Source: Hyphochytrium catenoides (lineage: Eukaryota > Sar > Hyphochytriomycetes > Hyphochytriales > Hyphochytriaceae). Taken from it: 13,570 bases of DNA. Each line of letters opens with the position of its first letter. The stretch's first letter is position 1. This document shows, in pieces, positions 1-10,525 of the stretch. The notes beneath the pieces are model-generated. The model saw only the letters and a list, made by a program, of their open reading frames with translations, had not been told where the DNA came from and did not search any database. The position numbers and the translations under genes are program-made. The stretch is from contig FLMG01002402.1 in the NCBI GenBank assembly GCA_900088475.1, positions 388 through 13,957 of the forward strand. The letters are read 5' to 3'.

Positions 1-525
1 CTCCCTCTCTCTCTCTCTCTTTTTGTCTTTGTTCTCAGTCTTTCCGCATGTTTAACTTTCCTTAACTGGCCCTTATTCCCTCTTTTCCTCCTTTCAACTC
101 TCTCGCCAGGATGGGGGACTTTTGGTCGTTGTAAAAGAAGTTAAGAGTGCTATCAGACAGCCTCGCTGGTGCTGTCATCAGAGGCGTGGGCCCAGTAAGA
201 GGGTCTCTTCTGTATCCACACCGATCTCCTCTTCTCCACTTCTTCTCAGAGTATCTTCTCATAGTGACAAAGCCGACAGCATGAGAGAGAGAGAGCAAAA
301 TAGAGAGGTTTGGAGAGCGGAAAGGGGCCTTGGAAGACGAGGAAGATGCGTCACCAGAAGCAAGCAGCCACCAATAGAGAGGTCGGTGCACATCTCCCTT
401 CATTTATCAATTATCCCCCAGTCACAACGCAAGCACCAGGATCGCCAACCCCTTTTCAGTGTACAAAGAGGCTTATCGTTCCTGACAGACGGTCCACAGC
501 TTCTCCCCTATCTCTGATAAAAAGC
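1..525. other. No supported gene; CT tract at left edge
   Basis: A CT microsatellite fills roughly positions 1-20. The rest is mixed sequence upstream of the secreted-protein ORF. Open frames cross this stretch on both strands, but they show no recognisable domain. The frame that joins the downstream CDS can be extended leftward to an ATG at 346, yet that extension (72 further codons back to a TTG at 310) looks like untranslated leader and would bury the signal peptide. The CT tract may belong to an intron or gene lying to the left. I see no promoter motif I would defend. Confidence 0.5.
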
Positions 526-1050
526 ATGTTACTCTTTAGCAGAAGTCGCTCTCTTGCTAGTCTTCTCCTTCTTCTTGTCCCTGCATTTTCCATAGAAGGC
601 GCTAGCGCAAGACCACTCCTTCGTCATCTGGACGGCCCAACATCGGCTCCAGTGAAAAGCGACAAGAGCGAGCAACTTAAAGTTCCACCTGGAATAGAGC
701 TCAAGATGACTGGAGATGCCTTTCTCTTCTTCCGCGAGCAGCTGCTGAAGGTCCCAGGATACACAGAAGATACCATACAAAGACTTTGGCTCCAGACTGC
801 GGAGGCCATGAAGGCGGAGGCGGATGCTGCAGCCAGAAAGGCAGAAGCAGAGGCTTCAGCACGAAGATACGTGGCTGAGGCAGAGACCGCTGCCAAAGAG
901 GCGGAAGCAGAGGCCGCGGCGAGAGAGGCAGAGGCAGAGTCGGGCGCCCGAATCGCGGAAGCTAATGCTTCAGTGAAGAAAGCGGAGATTGAGCTGAAGA
1001 TGAAGGGCAGCGCATCGGTCCCTCAAGATGCTCCTAAGAGCCGCCCATAG
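526..1050 (+). CDS. Small predicted secreted protein with Ala/Glu-rich helical repeat
   Basis: A 174-residue protein of unknown function. I chose the ATG at 526 because it places a classic signal peptide at the N-terminus: basic residues (SRSRS), a hydrophobic core (ASLLLLLVPAFSI) and a likely cleavage site after GASA, near residue 28. Residues 29-90 are a mixed linker and a short folded-looking segment (DAFLFFREQLLKVPGYTEDT). Residues 91-153 are a quasi-repeat rich in AEA and AxAR/K units, strongly predicted to form a long charged helix or coiled coil. The motif IELKM followed by T/K and G occurs twice, at residues 58-63 and 155-160, on either side of the helix. The tail is short and ends SRP. 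No cysteines and no membrane helix follow the signal peptide. An in-frame ATG at 346 exists but would make the signal internal. The gene is convergent with the large minus-strand gene. I do not recognise the family; exported effector-like, cell-wall or lumenal roles are all possible. Confidence 0.62.
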   Translation: MLLFSRSRSLASLLLLLVPAFSIEGASARPLLRHLDGPTSAPVKSDKSEQLKVPPGIELKMTGDAFLFFREQLLKVPGYTEDTIQRLWLQTAEAMKAEADAAARKAEAEASARRYVAEAETAAKEAEAEAAAREAEAESGARIAEANASVKKAEIELKMKGSASVPQDAPKSRP

Positions 1051-1563
1051 AAGCCTCTCCATGGAAAGAGCCAAGAGCTCATATACTCTAGCCTCGCCGT
1101 CAGCTCATCTCTGTAGTTCCCCATTTTATATAACTATATGACTGGTAGAGGAGGCAGACGGGTCGGGTCGCATTAGCCTCTGTCTTTCTATTTGAATCAT
1201 GTTGCGGCATGTAAGAAAGACGGGCTTCGTGAATACTGATAAGACCTTAAGATATATATCTTAGACTATGTACTATGGCCGGTGCCCTTGCTTATCCTCA
1301 GGCAATGCTGTTAGGAGAGCGATGCCTGATTGGCATAAAAGACTTGAACTTAGCACCACTTATAAGACTAGCTCTCGCCCCTACTGCGACACGAGTGAGA
1401 GAGTCTGAAGAAAGGAGAGAGAGAGGCTGGCCATCGTTGTTATAGAGCCTGAAACTACAAAGACATTCGTTTTCTCCCGCCAAGAACTTGATCTATCTCT
1501 AGTGAAAGATAGGAGGGCTAAATGGGATGAAGTGATAGAGCATCTGCCAACCTATGTCCTTCT
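1051..1563. other. Convergent 3' intergenic region
   Basis: This gap lies between the stop of the plus-strand secreted protein and the proposed stop of the minus-strand mosaic gene, so it should hold both 3' untranslated regions. An AT-rich patch occurs around 1121-1140 (attttatataactatatg). No clean AATAAA was seen on either strand. A minus-strand open frame covers about 1298-1483, but it has no domain and its splice connection to the upstream exon is not convincing. I see no RNA gene here. Confidence 0.5.
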
Positions 1564-3259
1564 TCAGTCCCAGAAGAAAGAAATGGTCTGATAGCTCTGA
1601 GTGCAATATGCGAAAGTAAGCACATCTCGCAGTTTGCAGTCTGGTGCGGTACCTCCTCCGCCACCACCAAGTTTCATGCAGGATGAAAGCCAGCTTTGCT
1701 GTGCAGGACTGTTTGCCAAGAGTCTCCATGAACAGGCAGCTCGCTTCTTTCTCTCGTGCTCTGCTTTTTTGGAGTTTAGGTGCTCGAGAGAGAGCTGCCA
1801 GAGGTCACCTGCCAACAGCCGCGACAAAAACAATGAGTGAGTATCCAAGATTGAAGAGCTGCCAAAAAACCTTGGCGATAAGGCAATGACGGAATAACTT
1901 GAACTTGAGAACAAATGGCAAAAGAGAGAGGGAGAGCAGCCACGGTGTGAATATACACGTACAAGCGCAGGACAAAGCCCTAGCCAAATCAAAGAAGCTT
2001 GTATGTTAAATTCATCAATTGCTCGGAAAGTACGGGCCAGGGCATAGAAAAGAGGATCAGCGTGAGAGGAAAGAGGACTCAATAAAAAAGAAAGAAATGT
2101 CCAGGAGGGAAGATCTGCCATGAGCTTCTCTTTTTCCTTACTGAAGTATTCTCGTTCCGACTCCTGCCCTCCAAAGAGAAGAAGGGTCGGTCCCTTGCTA
2201 TCAACCTCGCCCTCGAGACTCTCTGGGAGCTAGAAACAACAAGGTCATTAGCCGAGCTAAAGAGACAAGTGGGCTGACTAACGCGGGTAGGTTAAACAAG
2301 GAGTCACGCCAGCGTCCTTTGCGACAGCTAGCTGCAGCCGGAACCCAAGAGGCTACAAATGCATAGCTCCTCTAAGAGAGCTCAATCATAAGAAGAAGGT
2401 CGCAGAAAGAGAAAGTGAGAAGCTGCTGAAGTGTCCTAACCCTCTTTTCTAGCCTCACCAGCGCGAGAGAGTGATAATATCTAGCGACCGGGGCCGGGAG
2501 AGGCGGCGGAGGATGGCCTTCAAACGTCAGATTGTAGTCTCCCTTTTTATAGGGAGAGAGGGGAGCAGAGCTTCCAAGGACCTTTAACCGCTTCCAGTTA
2601 TCGTGAGGCCGAGAAAGGTCACTAGCACGGGGAGAAAGGCGAAGAAAGAATGGAGGCTTAGGCAAGCAACAGGGAACTGGGTGAGATATAAAGCAAGCGA
2701 GGGACGGGCATGAGGAGGCTGGCCCTCAAAGTATTACCAGTCACTAGCAAAACAGAAATGCATGGCTTCACAACGCCCCCTAATAAAAAAAAGAAGATGC
2801 TATTTCTAAGTAGGATCGGACACATGAGTGAAAATCAGGCAAGCAATGCGGTGGATTGAGAGGATGGACGCTATCTACGGTGCTAAGGCAGTACACCGTT
2901 TGCACTACCAGATAGCGCAAGAGACGGGCGGAAGATTGAAGAGTCGCTCTCTAAAAAGAGAGAACAGACCAGGAGACCGGAAAAGAGGGGGATAGATCAC
3001 TACCTGATCCAGACGGAAGAATCATAAGTAAACTGGCTCCCTGCAGCCTGGATGCCACCGTAAGAGACGAGGCCCCACGGTCCAATCACTGCGCTACGCC
3101 CAAAACTCCGGAAGGAAGGAGGTGAGACAGGATTCAGCTAGAGGAGGAGTGGAAGGGAAGTGGAGCGGAAGCGAGAGAAAGTAGAAAAGAAAAGATAGGC
3201 GGCAAGAAAGAAATACAAAAGAGAGAGGTAAGAAGGATGAGATAAGAGGGCAAGAAAAA

Positions 3260-3299
<40 letters not shown>

Positions 3300-3633
3300 G
3301 GGGTGGGGGGAGAAGAGAGAAGAGAGAGGAGAGAGGAGATAGAGAGGGGAAAAGGAGAAGGGAATAAGATAGAAGAAGAGAGAGATCAAGTCAGCTGAGG
3401 TCTTCGACAGGGAAGAGACAGAAGACGAAGGACTGTGGTCGTGGATGTACGACTTGACAAAACGTGGGGTAAAGGGGAGACAGAAGTGGGATCCGATGAC
3501 CAGCATACACGAAGAGTTTGAGCTAACAATGTTAGCTTGATCAAGTGATGCCCAAAAACAGCACGTCATGATTCACACTCTGCCCAGCAGGTATGTTCGT
3601 CACAGAACAACGAAGGGGAGACGAAAAAGCCAC

Positions 3634-3667
<34 letters not shown>

Positions 3668-6444
3668 GGCGCACCTTTGTCCAAGCGTTAGTATTTTCAT
3701 CCAGTCTGTACAGATCGCCCAGTTGTCTAGTGCTGTGTCCGCCATAGATGAACATAGAGCCACCCACAGTGATCGACGATTGGAGGAAGCGAGGAGATGG
3801 CAATGTCCCAAGAGCGCTTCCTGTCCGTTCAGTCCTGCAGAGAATGGAACAGAGACTTAGCTTCTGAAGACTCAAGAAGGAGGATAGCGAAGGGTAAGCT
3901 TGGCTGAAGCTAAAGAATAAGCTGATGAGGGACGATCCACCGTTAGGTGTAACGGCCAAGCGGTCCCATGAGAGGGACTTAAGAAAAAGAGGTGGAAAGC
4001 CTATAGATGGAGAAAGAGAGTAGGCAGTCAGAGTATAAAAGCATGGCGGGAGGGTTCAAAGGGGATGGACAAGCAAGAGGCGGATAGAAAGGGCAGATAC
4101 CATGTGTAGGTCGGATAACACTTTCTGAGCTTGGATCGTATACTCCAGCCATAGAAATTGCCTTCTATTTTATTGAAGTTCCGGTCTAGAACCCGCAGAG
4201 TCCAAGGACCAGCACTCAGGGGAAGACCGAGGAAGGGAACGAAGGAGTCCAAAGGCTTGTAAGAGCCTTGGGAGAGGAATGGAGATGAGCAAGGAAAGTT
4301 AGCGAGTCTACTTCTCTCTCATGATGAAAGGCTAAGCATAACGACGCGCATGAGCATTCGGGGATCCGAGGAATTAGAGCTCACCTGTGAAGGATGTAAA
4401 TACTGCTCGATGTGGGTCCTCCCGCGCATCATCTCGGAAACTGCCATAGAGGAGAGAGGAAGAGAGGAATTAAGATAGAGCAGTGTTTTATCTGTGAGTG
4501 AGACAGAGAGAGACACAGAAGAAAGAGGCAGAAATGCCTGCAAGCCCTTAAGCCATTTAAATGCAAAACTGATCCTGTCCTCAGCTTGCCTTTCACTCTC
4601 TCTCTCTCCTTCTGTCGCCTTAGCTATCTAGTCTTCTTTCGCTAGTCTATGATGGTCTTCTAGTGGCTTTCAAGCTTCAATCTTACGTTGTAGGGGTGAA
4701 TGCTCCACAAGTCCCGTCTGCCTTTCCGTCCACGGCATTGAAGAGCTGAATGCGAAACTCAAAGCCTGTGGGGCTGGATGAGGTCAACTGGGGCTTATCA
4801 AGAACGAGTCCAGATCCATCTTGAATTAGCTTGGACTCGTCTAGAAGGATCAGCTTCTCGGTTGGCTGTTCCTCCAGCCTGACAGACGGCATCCGACTCC
4901 CTGGGGCCGCATTAGGATCCATCCATGTGGTCTCCTGGCCTGAAATGGATGCCGGCGAAGGATTAAAGAGAAGCAGAGATGTAGGAGTTGGATAGGTAGG
5001 AAGAAGAAGTGCGGTTAGAGAGAAGAGTCTTAGGCACCAGTGGTGTGCCACATCAGACCTGGGAGATAAGAAAGAAATCCGCTAGAGATCAGCTAGAGGT
5101 CTTAGAACAAGTCGTATGTAGGTACATTAGAGAGAGAGAGAGCATATGAGTTCATTCCGGAATGATGGAGAACAATAAGAGAGTAATGCAGCGACAATCG
5201 TGAGGGATTCTTGCTAATAGTAAAGGCGAGAGCGCCAGACCTGGCGGGTAAAGGCTCATCCTTGCGTCCTGACTCTCATGTGGGAGTGAAGTAGGCCCAG
5301 GACCAGACAGGTAGATCTCTATCGTACGGAAAGATCGTGCAAGTATAGTGTTTTAGTACAGACACAGAGAGAGAGGGGGAAAAAGAGAGAGAGAGAGACA
5401 GAGAGAGAGAAGAGAGAGAGAGAGTTATGGCGAAAGAAGGGAAGAATTTGTGTTAGCCTGTCAAGGCCAGAGAAAAATAAGGCTAGATAATAGAGCCGAG
5501 GAGAGACATTACAGGCTGGAGCCATACCTAGCTCTCCACTGCATGGATGGGTTATGTTGACAAAGATCTCCAACTCATCGATGCACAGATCAGAGGCTGA
5601 TGAGGGCCGAATGATAGACTCGAAGAAAGATCCCTGGCAAAACAAAGAGCATGGATAGATGGGAAAATGAGAAGGAGGTCAGAGCAACAACTTTCAGGCA
5701 TCAAAGATCAAAGAGCATCAGCGGAAGGAGCTGTGATCTTGGAGAAGAGGCGGAACTCATCTGTTCGGCTGCAGGAAGCAATCCAAGATAAGTGGACAAG
5801 AGAGAGTTAAAAGAGAGAGAGAGAGAGACGCGATTCTTACCTCAATAATCCGTTTGCCCTCCGGATGAGAAACAGAAGCAATATCACTTGTTGAGGTGTT
5901 TACATTGAGCTCCCAGACGTCTCCTAGAAGCTGCTGTCTGCATTTTGCAGGAAGAGACAGACAGAGAGAGATCAGCCCCGCAAATGGTACTCCTCTCTCT
6001 AGAGCTACATTCTCTAAATTTTGACCCCGCTTACCCTGTCGCCTTGCAGTCTGTGCATCCGCCAAAGACGATCATTTTGCCGTTGACTACAGAGGCTGAA
6101 TGCAGCTCACGAGGAGGAGGGAGAGGTCCTACTGGAGATAGTAGTGCCCTGCCATGGAGATGGAAGAGAGAGTAAGTGACAGAGAGACAGAGAGAGAACT
6201 CAAGGAATAAGTGATTAAGCCATTCGAGGTGCTATCATTAGAGAATGGACCTTCGCCGTATCTGTATCAGTCTCGAAAAGAAAGGAAGGCGAATAGACCT
6301 ACCACTCTTTCGTTTTAGGATCAAATCTCCACAGCTCGTTGAGAGGACCGCGAGAGGTACGGCAGTCCAAAGCATTGCCAGGATCACATCTGCCAACCCA
6401 CACGGAGAGAGAAATCAAAGAGAGAGAGAGAGAGAGAGACAGAC

Positions 6445-6495
<51 letters not shown>

Positions 6496-9400
6496 GACAG
6501 AGAGAGAAACAGAGGGAGAGAGAGAGAATTAGATAGAGACAATTCGTGAGGCACGGAAGGGGAGAATAGTTGCGATGGCAATCACATATGGGCCCCTCGT
6601 CTTCAGACTCCAAAGATTGACGACAGATCTGGAATCAGTCGCATCTAAAAGACTACTCTGAATATGAGTGGAGAGAGAGGACCCCGTACAGATTGCATTG
6701 AGAAGAAAGGGGAGAAAAGGGGGAAGAATAGAGGCAAACCGAGCTCGTTTTTCTTCCGTACCGGTAGCCTGAAGTCGTCCCTCCAAACATATAAAGGAAG
6801 CCATCAGGAAGCGCAACCATAGAGTGCCCTAGTAGAGATTGTGCAAAGGGAGGAGTGCGAACGAGAAAGATGGTAGAAAAGAAAGAAAAGGAGAACGAGA
6901 GAGGTTGAGAGAATCGTCCGAGAGAGAAGTAAGTCACAAGATTATGACTGACCGGCTAAGGATAGCAGACCGAGAAGAGAAAGCAGTTGAGGAGGATACA
7001 GTCATGAGATAAGAAGGGAGACAAAAGAAGAGAGCAGAGAGTGACAGTGAGAAAGAAAAGAAAAGGAGAGAAAAGGGAGACCAGAGAGAAAGGAACGAAA
7101 AGAGAACGCGGCAAAGATAGGGTCCATATATGCACCTCTGCGGGGAGAAGGCCTGTCAAATGCCTTGATGTGAGGAGGATCTGCCTCTCTTCTTCCGCTT
7201 CGAAAGAGCTCGCGGGTCCAGCGCCGTGTTAATATCTGGGGGGAAAGGGAAAGAGCAGGGGCGGTGTGAACGCGATAAAGAAATGTGTGGAAGGTCAGAG
7301 AGAGTCAGAGCGGAGAAGCAACGGGGTAGAGAGAGAGACAGATAGACAAACAGGCAAAGACAGACAGTGAGCCGGATACAAAGAGTAAGAAACATCAGAC
7401 TATGGCGCCTTTCAGCCTGTTCTGCAGTAAGTAAATCGAAAGGACATGGGATTTTCCAAAAGCAGAATCTCAAGCACGTCGGATGTGAGAGAAAGAGCGG
7501 AAGTAAAGAATAGACTTCAGCACCTCCTTCCACTGGTTGACAGGTGCTGGCGGCGTGGTGAATGAGATGATAGCGCTGTACACCTCCTGGCCCGATCGGG
7601 ATCTGCCCCTCACCCGGGCCCGGTAGGGAGATTCTGCTAGAAGGTTGGGGGGAGAGAAAGAGGACGAAGAGCCGCGGTACATCTGCCCGTGACAAAAGAA
7701 CGAAACAGGGAGAAAACAAGAGAGGCAGTCAGAGAGAAGAGGAGAGAGAGAGGGGGAGGGTGCAGGGATCAGACATCAGCAAGGAGAGAGGCACAACGAG
7801 GAAGATAGGAACGATGGCTGAAAACGAGATGAGGAGAAGCATAAGGAAAGGATGCCTGGTTAGGTGGAGAGAGCTAAAACAGAAACTAGCGAGAGGGATA
7901 CTTACAGGCCTAAAATCATCAGACACTTCCGGCGCTACTTCCAGCATAAAGGAGACGAGCTTGAGGGCAAAACAGGCGAGGAAGTTCCGGAAGGAACAAT
8001 ATGCGTCGAGGGCCGGGAAGGTACAGTGCACGTTCAAGGAGAGAACAAGAAGAAAGCCAGCAAAGAGAGGCGTCTTAGTTTGTTTGCTCCTCCAAGTCAG
8101 ATAGTCTTCTTGTTGCACGCTGGTTTCGTCCCTCTTTCTCGCGCGTTTATTGACCTCCTTCCCGTCCCCTCCTCTCTTCTCTCTCTCTCTCTGTCTCTCT
8201 TTCTTTTCCGTACTCATTTATTCATTGCGATATTCATATCTCTTATCCTACCTCTTCGCCAGCAGGCGTGGGCCCCACAGTCCATTGAAAAGTGCCGTTT
8301 GGGGCCACCGTCAGTTGGACAAGTGAGGAAGACAGAGCCCTTCGTGGTAAGATAGAGTCATATTTGCCAATAGACAAAACCTGAAGGTAAACAGTGAGAC
8401 AAGAGCCGGAGAATGCCGTCCAAGGAAAGATGGACAACACTGAAAACTAGTCTGGCAGGTCCTAGGACGAAAACTGCTCGTGAAGTATAAGTAGTACACG
8501 GGGACTTCACAGGATAACCCAGAGAAGAGTGCTTTCCCGATGCCTGCGGGGATAGAGAGAGGGAGGGAGAGAGAGAGAGAGAGAGACGAAGAGAGAGAGA
8601 GAGAAGAGAGAGAAGTCATACTCTTGTGTTGTCGACGTAGCTCGCTCCGCCTCCTCCTCCTGCCCCTTCAAGGCCGCATCCTCCTCCTCCTCCTCCAAAA
8701 AATCCACCTCCACCGCCACCACCGCCACTGTAGCAGCTTGCCCCTTCCCCGCCTTGAAGAACTCTGCCGTTGGATGCATTCTGGTAGTATTGACCTACAG
8801 AGAGAGGAACAAGGAGAGATATGGAGGGAGAGAGAGAGGGAGAGAGAGGAAGAGAGAGAGGAAGAGAGAGAGGAAGAGAGAGAGGAAGAGAGAGAGGGAA
8901 GAGATTAATTGATAAGACAGAAACAGCAGAAGTAGCCGGCGTCAACAGTGGCGGGGGATAGTAAGAACGCAAGGCAGAGTATCAGAGGAAAGACACGCGG
9001 TCCACGAGCGAGGATAGAAGAGAGAGACAAAGAGAAAGTAATTCATGGGCCCAGGTCAAGACAGAGCAAATCTAGATTGGGCTCTCAATCTCTCTCACCT
9101 TCCATATGTTCTACGTAACCAAAGGAAGAAAGAGCCCTGTACTGGTGAGAGAGAACCGCGAATGACGAGGAGCCACTAACGCCGCCTAATCCCGCGGTCT
9201 GAAGGGAAGAGTAGAGGGGGTAGCAAGAGTTATGGCAATAGAGAGAGCAGAGGAGGGTAACGCGTGAACGAGAGAAAGAGAGGGAGACGGGCTAAGACAT
9301 CTCTAGGGAGAGGCTCTTCTGCGACCAAAGTACCATGCCATGCAAGAGGAGATTGGAAAGAGAAGGAGTAGAAACCTTGAATAAAAGAGACGACAAGGCT

Positions 9401-10489
9401 AGGGTAACGGAGAAATAAAGTGTAAAGAGCGCCCTCTTCCATCTGCTCTCTTTCGATCTCTACTTCTGCTCTCCCTCTTGTCCTCTCTCTCTCTCTCTCT
9501 CTCTCCCCTCTCTCTGTCTTGTCTCCCTTTCTCATCCTTACTCCCTATCACTTACCCGATTTGTGGCACCAACGCCTGGCCCGGCCAGCACTGAGTAATC
9601 CGCCCCAGGGAACTGTCCCCTAGCAATATTCTGGCATAAGAACCGAGAGAAGCAAGGAGTGAGTGAGACAGCCATAGTCCAAGGCCCAAATGTCCGTTCT
9701 TATCAGTCAGTGTTGTTAGCTCTAAGAGGCTGACCTGCTCGTACGGAAACTCTTCAATGAACTCTGTCCGCGGAGCTTTCCCGCTTTCTGCGGCTGCCCC
9801 TCCAGCGCCTCCGTCTGCACAGCAATATGAGGAGTGTCCCGCCCCTCCGCCTCCTCCTGCCACGGCCAGCACTGTGCTACCGACAAAGACAGCGGTGGCA
9901 CCTCCTCCTAAGAGAATATTGATAGAATATGAGTGAGCGAGGAGAAAGAAGGTAAAGCCAATAAATAAGAAGCTTAAAAGCAATGAACAGGTGTTGAAGA
10001 AGCGATAGCCCTGGAGCACACTAGAGCTATAGGAAAGGAGCAGGGATGGAATAGAGAGTCACTAAGATGCTTAGAGATTAAAGGCATACTCAAGACAACG
10101 CAGTGGGTTGACAGAAAGAGAGAGCACAAGACGAACTAACACAGAGAGAGAGTAGGTTTTTGGGGATATTAAGAGCCACAAAAGAGAAAGAGCCACATCT
10201 GCGCAAAGAGCTGACCTCCACTTCCTCCCATAACTCCGCCGCCACCATCACCGCCGCCCCCGTATCCTCCTTGTCCGCCCTTATTGGAGACAGAAGCTTC
10301 TCCTCCTCCTCCAACTCGAACCGTGAGGACTTGCCCAGGAATGGCTGGAAACAGAGAGTAGGAGAAAGATCCTCCGCCTCCTTTCCCAGCCTGTCCTCCA
10401 CCGCCTCCTGCGCCCCATAGCTTCACGCTCAGAACACTATTTTTGAGTTCTGGTCCTAAAGAATTGATGTGCAAGAAGGAAAGATGCCG

Positions 10490-10525
<36 letters not shown>

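Larger units (their letters stand above)
1564..3834 (-). other. Kelch repeats, C-terminal half (three blades) and C-terminus
   Basis: Exons 3675-3834, 3004-3137, 2459-2621, 2142-2229 and 1564-1808. Blade four reads LPSPRFLQSSITVGGSMFIY then GG, followed by LGDLYRLDENTNAWTK. Blade five continues across the splice as LNPVSPPSFRSFGRSAV, then GLVSYGG and SSVWISDL ... NWKRLKVLGSS. Blade six has PVARYYHSLAL, then GPTLLLFGGQESEREYFS joined across the intron to DLWQLSLEH and SWRLL. All junctions keep phase, and the joined motifs make sense only when spliced. The C-terminal tail has a six-glycine run and ends SFFWD. A donor-like GT after that glycine run leaves open a further 3' exon, but I found no convincing partner. 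Confidence 0.75.

Noticed and set aside
610-636. RXLR- or PEXEL-like export motif after the signal peptide (RPLLRHLDG)
   Set aside because: Spacing does not match either consensus (no R-x-L-R, and no R-x-L-x-E/D/Q), so an effector label would be unsupported.
1298-1483. Minus-strand ORF of 61 codons downstream of the proposed stop
   Set aside because: No kelch or other motif, and no donor/acceptor pair with matching phase that improves the C-terminus.
3565-3579. Possible 15-base exon encoding SVNHD
   Set aside because: Direct joining of 3675-3834 to 3004-3137 keeps phase and yields a canonical kelch linker; the tiny exon adds nothing.
6245-6536. Plus-strand ORFs rich in Arg/Glu (RERERE) and minus-strand Ser/Leu strings
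   Set aside because: These are translations of GA/CT microsatellites in introns; real exons of the minus-strand gene flank them.
7760-8355. Two overlapping plus-strand ORFs of 114 and 163 codons
   Set aside because: They lie antisense to FN3 exons 7906-7959 and 8252-8380, have biased composition and show no domain; the minus-strand reading has phase-consistent splicing and recognisable motifs.
8381-8621. Open frame within the intron before the FN3 exon (includes PVYYLYFTSSFRPRT)
   Set aside because: Including it gives no domain match, while the acceptor at 8381-8382 keeps phase 0 and joins cleanly.
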